Below are positions 33,036 to 44,094 of a stretch of DNA of 64,000 nt, in pieces. This stretch comes from Capsicum annuum (Eukaryota > Streptophyta > Magnoliopsida > Solanales > Solanaceae). Position 1 is the stretch's first letter, and every line of letters begins with the position of its first letter. The DNA lies in contig NC_061112.1 in NCBI RefSeq assembly GCF_002878395.1, forward strand, positions 43,164,627-43,228,626, in the 5' to 3' direction. The position numbers were made by a program, and so were the translations under genes. The notes beneath the pieces are model-generated. The model saw nothing but the letters and a program-made list of their open reading frames with translations. It did no database searches and was not told where the DNA came from.

Positions 33036-35560
33036 TCATCTCCGAATGATGGGTAGGAACTTATTGAATCTTAAAGATATAGAATAACGTGAACATGATG
33101 TGCCTTCTAAGAAAGGACATAACTGATCTGAAACATTTAAACTTCTATCATAAAACTGAATTCTGAGCTGACTTCACTTTTCTTGCTTCAAGAAGCTGAT
33201 TCGTGCTAAAAGTTTAGGATTCCCTTAAAATATTCATGATCCAATCATACATGTTGAATTTGGAAGTGATAACTTATGCAAGTACGAATCATAAGATAGA
33301 AAGACTTAGATCGTACAAGGGTATTACACTATCTGAGCTAAAATATTTGGAAAAATTTGAGATTATGCATTGAACTCTTATAAACTGAGTCATGACTAAA
33401 TAGCTGAATCTGAAACATAATGCTTGGATTGAACTGAATTCTCAATTTACATGGATAGAATAAATTATCTCTTGGGATAGTCATACGTATGAGACTTCAG
33501 ATAGTAGGACCGGGTAAAAAGGTGGAAAACCACAACAACTTGTTTGCCTGACTGTTAAACTGAATTTCTGGCTATTCAGACTAAACTATACTGGAAACTT
33601 ATATGTAACTGGAGTATCTCTTCCACACCCTCTCTAAAGAAGTTCTAGTACCATTAGGGAGCAAAGAATCATGAGCATGATTTACACAAGCATCCAACTA
33701 CAGAATCACAACAATGACATCACTCTATAGCATGGAATATAAACATATAGCTCATAAACTAGGATATAATTACTAGGCCTTAGGAAATACAACTTCTTAC
33801 TTTCAAGCTTAGCACACCTCTCAAATATCCCTTAACTATATTATTCGCCTTAAATACCATATACATTCTATTCAACTTATAACTCACATATGGGCATTTA
33901 TAAATCTTTCTACTAATGTCTATAGTAGCTTAAATCCTCTTACTGTGATCAAGCCTAACTCAAATTCACAAACTACAATATGCCACACTACGATACTAGT
34001 CCAAACCATATGATTCAACCTTATATATCCTTTTAAAGTTCACCCTATGCATATCGTGCCTTACCACTTCAACGATTAACTCTGATCTCTTACTATGGAT
34101 TCACTAACGCATATTGCGTTCCTCCACTTAAATCCCAATAGGTCATTCAATCCTATCTTTATAACCATATATAAACTTCAAGATAAATACCCATAAAGAC
34201 ATACTTTACATATTCTCTAAACCACTATCAATATAACTCCCACGTGCTACCCCAAGAAGATACATACACCAATTTCCACTAACTATCACATGTATTTAAG
34301 ACTTGGCCCTAAATCTTACTTCACACTTATGGCCTTATCTAAAACAAGCATACAATGATCTTCCATCAACAAGAAAACATTCACTCATCACCACTATCAT
34401 TGCATAAGAAGGAGTCACTAAAAGGTTAGAACATAAGAATTTGAAGTATGAAAGGATACTATATGAAACTCGACACTTAACTGAAGCCTAAGGAACATCG
34501 AATCAACATCAGGGATTCATCAGAGTGATCTGAATTGAGGGCATACCTGGCTATAAGCTAAATCTCACTAATCATTTGGCGTATAGCACGATTTATGGGA
34601 ACTGAGCATACTATAAAGCGTAAGTACATGAGTCATGAGCTGCATGACCTCAATTTGGAGTTCATAACATATGGAATATGATTCCGACTACTGAATGAAC
34701 TGGAACTTCTCATTTTGTGACTGGAAGAGTACATGATTTTCTATCATATGCATGAACATGAACCATGATCATAGAACTAAAACGTAAGGCATGAGCAGGT
34801 ATTGGGATAACTGAAAAATACTGAGATGAGAATGGGTTGAGCCCCACCCTCATTTTCTGATGTTCTATATCATACTAGCATCACTACTAGAATCTGAGAG
34901 TCTGACTTGGTTATTCGTCCTATCATCTCCCCTATAGCTTCAAGTCATCATCTTAAGTTTGAGAGATCTCTTTCTAGACTTTGAACTAAACTACATTTAC
35001 TGCACTCTAGGGTTTGGAAAATGACCATACACATACATCATAAAACTTAACCCAAATGACTATACCTGAAAGTGGAAAACCCACTGTTAATACTACCTTC
35101 TGAGGTACACTCTATCTTTCAATAGCCATCAATAGTCATCATATAGTACTTGAACACTTACTAACTTCGAATCTTCATGAATATCCCCATAGTTGAAGTG
35201 CACATCCTCTAGTGCTTCTACTCTTATTTCTATTAGTTCAACCCTCAAAACTCAAACTTAGATTCCAACACTTAACATGGACATCACCAAGCCTTTTGAT
35301 GAACCATGCTACTTCCGCCATAGCCTACCAATATCGCGATCCCAAACTTATATCTCTCTACCATGAGGATCAAGATTATATCAAAAGGCTCCACACTATC
35401 AGTCAAAATTCCTTAACTTGGCCATTTAAAACACCATGTAACATCTAACTAGTCTTTCTCCACCTAGCAACTCAATGGTACCACTAGCCACATACAACAT
35501 GTAATAGCCTTAGAGAAAATACTGTAACCTCATATCACCTTGGGCATACTTTTTACCTCA
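33036..35560 (-). other. Non-coding internal remnant right of the 3' LTR
   Basis: About 2.5 kb should belong to the interior of the minus-strand element, yet no RT, integrase or chromodomain motif is found on either strand. Pol is therefore deleted, or this is an unusually long non-coding 3' region. The ORF 35212-35448 (plus) has no known domain. Confidence 0.4.
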
Positions 35561-35569
35561 TACATACGA

Positions 35570-36190
35570 AATCACAAAAAAAAAACTTCTTAATTAGCAA
35601 TTAACTATCAAAAATACTTGATAACTTATCATTTTAAACTTTAAGAACATACTAAAATTACAAAGAAGTTTCTCAATAGCAATTGTCTAGCAAAGTACAT
35701 GATAATTTATTCTTGTGAATATAAAATACACACTAAAATCTAAGAAAGCCTACCTCAAATTACAAGCAAATTTATCTCTTCAATCATAGATACTATCAAT
35801 ATTTCACACACACAAAAAAAAAATTCTCAATTAGCATTTATCTATTAAAAATACATGATAATTTATTTATTGTAAGTTTCTAGAATAAGTTTCAAGAGCA
35901 TACTAAAATTCTAGAAATTTACCTCAATTCATAAGAAAATTTATCTCTTTTAATCATCGATACTATTGAGATTGTAAACATCAAGCACATACTACAATTT
36001 TAGAAAAGTTATCTAAAATCACAAGCAATTTGTCTCCAATTATAGTATATATCAAAATTTCATGGAAAAAAAATCCTTCTCAAGTAGCAAGTGTATAGCA
36101 AGAATACATGATAATTTATTTATTATAAACTTCAAGAATGTATATAATTTTAGAAAACTTACCTCAAATAGCAAGTCCTAAACAAAAGTT
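35570..36190. repeat. Degenerate tandem repeat
   Basis: The phrase TACATGATAATTTATT or close variants occurs at about 35616, 35696, 35852 and 36105. Around it recur 'ctcaattagca', 'actaaaat-ctagaaa', 'ttacctcaa' and 'aatttatctc'. Spacings (80, 156 and 253 bases) are roughly multiples of 80, as in an old array with indels. Confidence 0.6.
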
Positions 36191-36251
36191 TGTTTGTGAA
36201 TGTTATTTTACTGAAGCAGTTAATATATTATGGTTTAGTCATAAAGGCAAA

Positions 36252-36323
36252 TCCGTTGTAGTCTAGTTTGTTAGGATACCCGGCTCTCACCCGAGAGACT
36301 CGGGTTCAAGTCCCGGCAATGGA
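36252..36323 (+). tRNA. tRNA-Glu (CTC), possibly decayed
   Basis: The 72-nt sequence starts TCCGTTGTAGTCTAGTTTG and ends CCCGGCAATGGA. The acceptor stem pairs TCCGTTG with CAATGGA (one G-T). The anticodon loop is CTCTCAC (anticodon CTC, Glu) and the T arm TCGGG-TTCAAGT-CCCGG is sound, so the B box is intact. Weak points are a C-A mismatch in the anticodon stem (CCCGG/CCGAG) and loss of one of the invariant D-loop GG (TTTGTT for TTGGTT). A T-run terminator is not obvious, because TTATTTTTATG follows at about 36330. The base-pairing fits tRNA-Glu well; whether it is transcribed is unknown. Confidence 0.75.
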
Positions 36324-38363
36324 AAGCTTATTTTTATGTGATGTATTTTGCATGAAGGGTTTAGAAATATTGTTTGAAACAATAACATATGCTCCCTCCA
36401 GTATTTTAACCTTTTTATTTTATTAGTGTCTTAGATAATTAAGAAGACATTAACAATATTCTTTCAATTTTACATGTCATTAAAGAAAGAAAATTTTAAA
36501 TAATTAAAAAATTGTACTATTCAAGAGTTAATATATTTTTTTAAGGTATTTATTAAGGGTAATGTAACACCCCAAGAACCTATCCCGAGACGTCACATGG
36601 TGCTCAAGGACACACGTGGCCTCAAGCTAACCCTCTAAACTTGTCATCATTTTCAGAACTCATTATAGCGCAAATCATGCTAAGATAAAGAGGAATAACC
36701 ATGTCATGAACATACTGAAACATGAAATAATACTGGCCCGTACAAACAAAATACTGAAATCTCTGTACACGCTGGTACACTAGTCTGACAAAGCCTCTAC
36801 TACATAGGACTGAGGAGCCATTAGGACAGATCCCCAACTGACTCGTACTGAACTGAAAGTAAATAACTATCTATTAACAAGACAAAATTGGAGACACAGG
36901 TCCTCGAACCATGAGGACTCACCAGCTGCAGAAGTGTAGAGGAAGGTACTCAAAGATCATTATCGCTGCTGAGACTGAGCACCTGAACCTATATCATGAG
37001 GAAATATAGAATACAAAAGGAGTATGAGGGTCAGTACTTGGGAATGTACTGAGTATGTGGGGGTGGATGCAGAATCTTAAATAATATCATAAATGTATGA
37101 GAAATCATGCATGCTGACAATAATAACTATCTTCGCTTGAATTCTTTGAAACATTATTTCCATAAATCATCAGTAATGACACGTGTTTCATAAATCTCAT
37201 AAATCATTTAACTCAACTCAAACTCTTTCAATCGTTACTCAGAGTGACTTGGTAACTCAAGAGACTTATATCATTATGGACATGGGAGTTTTTTATGACC
37301 GACATGACTACACCATGTGAGCCGCATGGAGTCCAACATTTTGCCCTCCTAAGGAGAGAACCCCACATTGGCAGGGGTGTTGTACTCTTGCCAGGGAGTA
37401 AAACCTCAATCTCATTTTCACAATCTCATACTCGGACTTTGGCCCACAATCATCAACATCAATCCTACGGTGGCACGTAGTTTTAGAGAAATACCAAATT
37501 TTACGCTCGGTGCTAAATACTCCTCCCAAACTCAGCTCAGAACGTATTAGGAAATCCACCTCAATTAATATCAACTCATAAGTCTATCATGATGACCAAA
37601 ACAATAGTGTATCCCATCGATAAATCATATATGACTGTGGATTCCTAACTCGACTCAAAATCAAAACAATCTTTCTCAACATCAAGTACCTTTGCTTATC
37701 AAATTATTTCAAATATCAAAAGCTTCAAGGAAATATCATAGAACTCATTCTCGACTTTCAATCTTAAATATCGAAACATCATAGGACTCATTCTCGACTT
37801 TCAATCTCAAATATCGATATTTATTGAATAGTAAAATCTCTCATAGAAAAACACAAATCTTGACACTTATCATAAATCACCTAGAAATCATCAATATATA
37901 TAATCACTATATAAAACTCATGGAGAAAATACTCAATTTAAGAAGCATGATGGTGAAATAATCATAAATATCAAATTTATTCAACTCAAATCTCATAAAT
38001 CATTAATAGAGAAATTTGGGTGTAAACCCACTGCAATATCATGTAAATCAATAATAGAAAGTAAATCTTTAGGCACAAGAACGAAAAGATTGTTCTTGTT
38101 GAAACCCCACATACCTTAGATTTTGATTTTAAAGATATAGAAACTTGCTTGAAACTTCTTTCTCACACTTTTAGATCAAGACCATGTTTCCTTTGACTTG
38201 AGGGACTTAGTTCTTGAACAACTTGAAGAAATTTATGGGAGATTTCTTGAATTTCTTGGAGATTATTTGATTTTTGGGTTTGGAAGAAAGCCTAGGTTTC
38301 TAGAGAATTCTTGAAAGAATTTTGGAGAGAAATAGAGAGAAAATGATATTTTCTTCTCTACAT

Positions 38364-38381
38364 AGATATATATATATATAA
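38364..38381 (-). promoter_or_regulatory. TATA-rich promoter region of the solo LTR
   Basis: An alternating AT run GATATATATATATATAA sits on the promoter side of the LTR, about 65 bases from the inverted-motif block at 38448. Its position matches the TATA-like box of the Tekay LTR. Confidence 0.4.
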
Positions 38382-38447
38382 GGACACAAGAAGCAAAAAT
38401 GACCAAGATGCCCTTTTGAAAAATTCTAAAATTTTTTGATTGGGGCC

Positions 38448-38766
38448 TATGACGGTCGATCTGATGGTCCGTCAGATTAGCTGATGGTCCACCAGGTCGT
38501 CCGTCACTCGAGTGTCAAAACTGGAATGTTCTGCCTCGGAGTGACGGTCCGTCAGAGGGACTGACGGTCCACCATATTGTCCGTCACTCGGGACTCAGGA
38601 ATGGGACATTCTGCCTCGGTCTGACGGACATCTTGACGGTCCGTCAACCTTGTGACGTTCTACTACCTTGACCGTCACATGACATCCCAAAAAGAGAGCT
38701 ACTACCTCGGCTTGACGGGACACTTGACGGTCTACCAAGGACCTGATGGTCCACTAGGTCGATCAT
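38448..38766. repeat. TGACGGTCCGTCA motif block in the solo LTR
   Basis: TGACGGTCCGTCA, a perfect 13-base palindrome apart from its central base, and variants (GATGGTCCGTCAG, GACGGTCCACCA, GTCCGTCACTC, TTGACGGTCCGTCAA) recur more than ten times in 320 bases. A longer unit starting TTCTGCCTCGG at 38529 and 38609, with a variant at about 38699, shows a superimposed tandem period of 80-90 bp. Confidence 0.85.
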
Positions 38767-39257
38767 CAAACCTGGGCGTTCTGATACCGTTTAGTAAAAC
38801 GGCCACAACTCTTTCGTTCGATGTCAGATTTTGATGAAATTGATATCGATGGAAAGCTTATTCAATGCTCTACATGATAAAAAGTGAAAATTAGGGAAAT
38901 ACAACATGGTTTAAACATCAATCACTTTGAAAGTCATACATATCCATTTTAAAAGATAGATTTAGGCTTAAGGAATGATCGGGGTATTACAGGTAAATAA
39001 GTGAAAATATTTTTTATTTTCTAGAAATAAATAATTTATTAAGTGTGTATCCAAGATAAAAATATCATCTTTTTTTTAAAAAAAAAAAAACAAGAGGCAT
39101 AATGTAAATAAAATTTGAAAAATATTACCTTTTAAAGTAAAAAAAGTTCATGGTCCTTGTAAATACTTAATGTGAAGTTGTGCATTGCACATATGGTATT
39201 ACTGTATAAGAAATAAATAATAATTAGTTACATTGGAGGAAAACTTTTGAACCCTCA

Positions 39258-39489
39258 GAATTCAATTTATAGAAGTGTAGAACCCTTTTCCTAAAAAAAA
39301 AAAAGGAATTACCTACATATGAAATAATTTTTTTACTTCTATAGATTATTTACCAATATTAAATAGCTCCAGTTTCAAATATAATAAAATTCAAGCGTAG
39401 ATCACCTACATAATAGGTTCATTTTAATATTTAATAGCCGATATATTTATTAATTTTAAATTATTAAAAAATAGTAGAAAAAAAGTAAA
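39258..39489. other. Left part of the central region of the inverted duplication
   Basis: AT-rich, with poly(A) at about 39293. No gene. It continued into 43076 before the copia element inserted. Confidence 0.4.
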
Positions 39490-39719
39490 TGTTATAAATG
39501 TATTTACATTATAGTGAATGTCTATCAAGATCTACTTTGATATCTATTAGGATTTGAAGCATCTATCTTTTACTCAGACTAGGAGTAAATTTTCCTTATA
39601 AATAGAGGGGTTTTATTCATTGTATTTACAATCTTACGATCTCTTATCCATCAAGAGAAATAAAGAAGTCTCCCTCTCTCTCTCTATTTATTCTTTTTTT
39701 TTCTTTATATTTCATAACA
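39490..39719 (+). repeat. 5' LTR of the copia element
   Basis: 230 bp, with 'TATAAATAGAGGGG' as promoter box at about 39598 and AATAAAG before a (CT)n run at about 39659-39685. It is almost identical to 42837-43070, which has a short 'atcaagatct' duplication. Confidence 0.9.
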
Positions 39720-41539
39720 CGTTATTAGCATGAGACTCTGCCAAATAAGGTGAGATTATAAATCTAAAGGTCAAGGTTAGTAATTCCTTATGTTATTTAT
39801 ATTTTTCTATTAATGATATAATTATTGTTGTATTTGAGGAAAAATAATTGGTTTGGAACCATTTATATTTTAAATTTATTTCTCAAGAACAATATTATCA
39901 AAAAAGATAATAATATGTTGGGTTCAAATCCCATCGATTCATGCCTAAGACGCCTTTATATGGATCAAATATTGAGTTTGAATCTCAATACACCATATTG
40001 ATGATATTGTGATGGCTAAGGCAAAATAATGGGTATTTGATGAAAAGTTTAAAATTTGACCCATTGAATAAGCTCCATTCCATGAAGTAAATGTGGTAGC
40101 CATATATAATAAGTCTGAAATATGACAACTTACTTTATTCTTGAGGTGCATGTGGTAGCAGTACATAATATGTCTGAAAGAAGTCAAGTGATTAAATGCA
40201 CGAATATACGCGTGGAGGGACAATATGATAATGATCATCAAAAGTGATGATATTTTCACACGCTTATATGATTATAAGATATGCTAGAGAAAAATTCTCT
40301 ACATTATATGTATGTCTCGATTTGCTTCTGAAGTAGTAAAATCTTGAAAGAGGTTATAAGCTATCATAATTTGATAGGCTTAAGGCACGATTACATTCCA
40401 TTCCTGGGGGATGAGAAACTTATTAATGCAAACGTGCACTTGATTATGATTGTATCACAACTCACCTCCGAAAGAGGTTGAATAATTTTGAAATCTACTT
40501 CTAAAGTAGTAAATTTGAAATTTATTCATGTAATAGTAAATCTGAAATTTACTAAAGAAAAAGTACATGTCATGGTAAACTTGGAGTTTACAAGAATAAA
40601 AGTTCATAAATTGATATGAAGGATTGTGACATCTCAAAGATGTGCATGTATTGAAGAACTAGAAGATTCTTCAAGAATTGTTTATGTCGTTTGTTCTCAT
40701 GAAAAGTTGGTTGGACCAACTAATATTAGGATTGGATCCCTTCAAATCTGAAAATTATAAAAGGTGAATAAGGGCTCGTTCACCTAACATGTGATATGTT
40801 GAAAAGATGCATTAATAAGATGATCACATGTACATTCATGGTCAACCTACATTTGACATTCATAAAGTTACTTGTTCAATATAAATTGAGCATAATTTTC
40901 AGATTGTGTAATCAAGATAATTCATCTTGATAATGATGGTTTAGCATTGAATGTCTTCGATAAATATCTAAACCATTATTAATAAGAACAAAACTTAATG
41001 TATTGGTCTGAAATATGATATATTGCAATAGCATTTGTATGCATTAGACCAATAAATTATGATTATTTCTTCCCCCTCAATTGGTTCAAGGTCGGAAACC
41101 AATTATTATATCTAATAATTTTGATATGCGGTATACGATTAATGAATATACCGTAGAGGATGTATTTAGTTTTTCTAACATAAGAGGGAGATTATGTTAG
41201 TTTTCCTAACATAAGAGGGAGATTATAAGCGCTATGAAATATGTTAAGAATTATCATCATATCCTCATCCAAAAGATTCAAGTCAAATGCTGAAAGCATC
41301 TCATATTAAGCGCAAGTGCTCTTATTTTGTGTTCCTAAAAGACAAAGTCTATGCATGCGTGAAGCATGGTAGATTGATCGGTTCCAAATGAAATAGTCCT
41401 TGAAAAATAAGGAGCAAATAATCATAATAAGAAGGCAATAAGCTCTTGAAGAGCCTATGACATACCACTTCATGAAATCTTATGAGAGGTTAATATACCT
41501 GAAAATAATGAAGTGGTGAGATCTGAAATGTTATGTAGC

Positions 41540-41970
41540 ATTGTGAACCGATACAAAATGATATATCATCAATATCTTTGACACAATATTGACGCAATAT
41601 TGTGAAAGATTACGAGAATCTGAATTCTAAGTTAATTTAAGCATGCTGAAGTAGAAACATTTATCAAGTGATATGAAAGGATGCATCTTAGTAAGTGAAA
41701 ACTTATTTGATTTGCAATCCAAACACTTGAAGATGTCATAAATAAAATGTTGAATATTGTTACTTTGACAAAATTTGTATGAAAATTTCTTTAAGGATTC
41801 AAAATATAAAAGTTTCTGGGAAACTTATTGATAATTCTTATATTGTATAAGCTTATAGCTTGAAAATTATTGAAACTCTTGGAGAGTTTTTAAAAGCAAT
41901 AAGATTATTTGTTGAGATGAGAAATAGACCAATTTGAATTGGTTGTGAAGTACCATATCTTAGTACAATT
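41540..41970 (+). pseudogene. Decayed copia integrase-RT linker and RT remnant
   Basis: Across frames one can read 'PENNEVV', a region before RT typical of copia polyproteins ('PEN-EIS--Y----W-R'). Later comes 'VPYLSTIGALMYL' at the junction with the RNase H frame. Between them the catalytic YVDD region and most of RT are absent or unreadable. Confidence 0.5.
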
Positions 41971-41979
41971 GGTGCACTC

Positions 41980-42630
41980 ATGTATCTTGTAAAAAACTAC
42001 AAGACCCAATATAGCCTTTCGCGCAATTTGTTAGCAAGGTATATTTCTACTCCTACTAGGAGACATCAAAATAGGATAAGATACATGAGTTTATTTTATT
42101 CTAAAGATTACAGTCCCGGTCTTGCTGGTCATACTGATATTGGGTACTCATCTAACCCGCATAAATCTCGGTCTCAAACATACAATGTGTTCACATGTGG
42201 GGATACAGTCATATCTTGGAGATATACAAAGCAGTCTATCGTAGCCACTTCATCGAATCATGCTGAGATAATAGCTATTCATGAAGCCAGCCGAGAATCT
42301 GTATGGTTGAGGTCCATGATACATCTCATTCAAGAAAAATGTGGTGTGAAATATGACAATCTACCCACAATTTTATACAGAGATAATTCAGCATACATAG
42401 CACATCTTAAGGGAGGATTCATAAATGGATATAGAACGAAGCATATTTTGCCAAAGCTTTTCTACATACATGATCTACAAAAGAATGATGGTATTAATAT
42501 GCAACAGATTCATTCAACTGATAATGTGACTGGTTTATTCACCAAGTCTTCTCCAATTACAACTTTTAAGAAGATGGTGCACAAGATCGGGATGCAAAGG
42601 TTCAAGGATGTTCTCATTAGGGGGAGTTAA
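41980..42630 (+). pseudogene. Copia RNase H domain, 216-codon open frame
   Basis: The open frame begins MYLVKNYKTQYSLSRNLLAR and continues with YSKDYSPGLAGHTDIGYSSN, SQTYNVFTCGDTVISWRYTK, IVATSSNHAEIIAIHEASRE, LPTILYRDNSAYIAHLKGGF, RTKHILPKLFYIHDLQ and STDNVTGLFTKSSPITTF. This is the copia RNase H domain (usual 'G--D-DYAGD-D-RKSTSGYVF---G-AISW-SKKQ--VA-SS-EAEY-A'). Two expected acidic positions are readable (HTDIGY and YRDNSA). It would degrade RNA in RNA/DNA hybrids during reverse transcription. As an isolated 3' fragment without RT it is not a working gene, though its open frame over 216 codons is notable. Confidence 0.85.
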
Positions 42631-42826
42631 TACGCGATGTACTCTTTTTCCCTTACGAAGTTTTGTCCCACTAGGTTTTCCTTGTAAGGTTTTTAATGAG
42701 GCAGCCGAAATGCGTATTATTAGAGATGTGTACTCTTTTTCCTTCGCTAGATTTTTTTCTACTGAGTTTTTTCTAGTAATGTTTTAACGAGGCACATTAT
42801 CTACCAATTAGACATTCAAGGGGGAG

Positions 42827-42836
42827 TGTTATAAAT
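42827..42836 (+). promoter_or_regulatory. Polypurine tract of the copia element
   Basis: CAAGGGGGAG directly precedes the 3' LTR start TGTTATAAATG. Confidence 0.85.
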
Positions 42837-43070
42837 GTATTTACATTGTAGTGAATGTCTATCAAGATCTATCAAGATCTAATTTGATATCTATTAGGGT
42901 TTGAAGCATCTGTCTTTTACTCAGACTAGGAGTAAATTTTTCCTATAAATAGAGGGGTTTTGTTCATTATATTTATAATCTTACGATCTCTCATCCATGA
43001 AGAGAAATAAAGAAGTTTCCCTCTTCTCTCTCTATTTATTCTTCTTATTTTTTCTTTATATTTCATAATA
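42837..43070 (+). repeat. 3' LTR of the copia element
   Basis: 234 bp, collinear with 39490-39719. It differs by a 10-base local duplication of 'atcaagatct' near 42860 and a handful of substitutions. The terminal CATAACA has become CATAATA. Confidence 0.9.
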
Positions 43071-43075
43071 GTAAA

Positions 43076-43388
43076 TGATTACTAAAAACCTAATATTTTT
43101 GTCCTACAATAATATGTTGTCTAAACCTAAAGAAATAGAGACAACTAATACTCATAAATCCTAATTGTGATATCTTAGATAACTCATAATACATCTGAAC
43201 TAAATATATTCCTACAACGAATAATATTCCTTCCATAAATTAAAATATTATATTTAAAATTCTAATCCAATATATTTTAGGAGTCAATATTATTAATATA
43301 ATAAAATAATAATTTAAGAAATAAAATAAAGGCGATTTTATCTATTGCATAGCTTTTAATGAAGGGCAAAAAATTCAAATTACTTTTC

Positions 43389-43440
<52 letters not shown>

Positions 43441-43762
43441 TCTTTTCTAATATAGAGTACATACATTACTAATTTAACTAGTGTAACGGCACGTATCTCG
43501 CACGTCTAATGTTTAATTATTTAAAGTTAAATGATTTTGTTTATTGCGAGATTTTTTATGTAGTGCAAAAAATTCAAATCACTCTTCAAAAATTCTTCAC
43601 ACTTTAATATGATAATGTAAACATAAATATATATTTTAATATAAGCACATACATATTTTACCATCAGAAGTTTCAAGGTTGAAGGATTTTTGCATTTGTC
43701 ATAGTATTGGAGAAAGAAATTTATTGTGTGGAAAAGAGGCGGGAGGGGGGAGGGGAGGGGAG
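43076..43762. other. Right part of the centre of the inverted duplication
   Basis: Non-coding and AT-rich. It contains a (TA)n microsatellite at 43391-43438. A loosely repeated phrase 'tgcaaaaaattcaaatcac' occurs at about 43563, with a variant 'gggcaaaaaattcaaattac' at about 43363. A G-rich run (GGCGGGAGGGGGGAGGGGAG) lies at 43738-43765. Confidence 0.5.
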
Positions 43763-43831
43763 GGTTCAAAAGTTTTCCTCCAATGTAACTAATTATTATT
43801 TATTTCTTATACAGTAATACCATACGTGCAA

Positions 43832-43979
43832 TGCACAACTTCACATTAAATATTTACAAGGACCATGAACTTGTTTTACTTTAAAAGGTAATATTTTTCA
43901 GAGATTGCACAACTTCACATTAAATATTTACAAGGACCATGAACTTGTTTTACTTTAAAAGGTAATATTTTTCAGATTT
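43832..43979. repeat. Two-copy 74-bp tandem duplication
   Basis: The segment from TGCACAACTTCACATTAAAT to AATATTTTTCAG is repeated at 43832 and 43906 with almost no difference. The left arm has a single copy. Confidence 0.9.
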
Positions 43980-44094
43980 TATTTACGTTATGCCTCTTTT
44001 TTTTTTTGTTTTGGAAAAGATGATATTTTTAGCTTGGATATACACTTAATAAATTATTTATTTCTAGAAATAAAAAATATTTTCACTTATTTAC

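Larger units (their letters stand above)
36563..38991 (-). mobile_element. Solo LTR of a Tekay-like chromovirus, TSD GGTAA
   Basis: 2,429 bp; plus-strand start TGTAACACCCCAAGAACC and end CGGGGTATTACA. GGTAA flanks both sides exactly (36558-36562 and 38992-38996). Internal landmarks are the reverse complement of those in the Tekay LTR, for example the 'tgtactgagtatgtgggggt' block at 37050 against 'acccccacatacttagtaca' at 12654. No primer site, polypurine tract or coding sequence is attached. A perfect target duplication around a lone LTR shows LTR-LTR recombination after insertion. Confidence 0.92.
36207..39257 (+). repeat. Left arm of large inverted duplication (interrupted by solo LTR)
   Basis: Excluding the solo LTR and one copy of its target duplication, about 620 bases match the reverse complement of 43763-45210. 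In order these are 'gcagttaatatattatggttt', the tRNA-Glu-like sequence, one copy of the 200-bp unit (36351-36562), 'aataagtgaaaatatttttt', 'ataatgtaaataaaattt', 'ttcatggtccttgtaaatac', 'ggtattactgtataag' and 'cattggaggaaaacttttga'. The outer homology ends near 36207 and the inner near 39257. The arm contains one 200-bp unit where the right arm has five. Confidence 0.85.
39490..43070 (+). mobile_element. Ty1/copia retrotransposon (Retrofit/Ale-like), internally deleted
   Basis: LTRs of 230 and 234 bp (39490-39719, 42837-43070) begin TGTTATAAATGTATTTACAT and end CATAACA/CATAATA. The direct repeat GTAAA lies on both sides (39485-39489, 43071-43075). A primer-site-like CGTTATTAGCATGAGACTCT follows the 5' LTR and AAGGGGGAG precedes the 3' LTR. 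The element is 3.6 kb where about 4.7-5 kb is usual. The 2.2 kb after the primer site has no open gag or integrase, and most of the RT is missing. Only the RNase H end is open. The near-identical LTRs and intact TSD suggest a fairly young insertion that was then deleted, or one copied from an already deleted parent. Confidence 0.9.

Noticed and set aside
35212..35448. 78-codon plus-strand ORF
   Set aside because: No domain; isolated within LTR-element interior DNA.
43391..43438. (TA)n tract as a possible regulatory or origin element
   Set aside because: A plain microsatellite, common in plant intergenic DNA; no further evidence.
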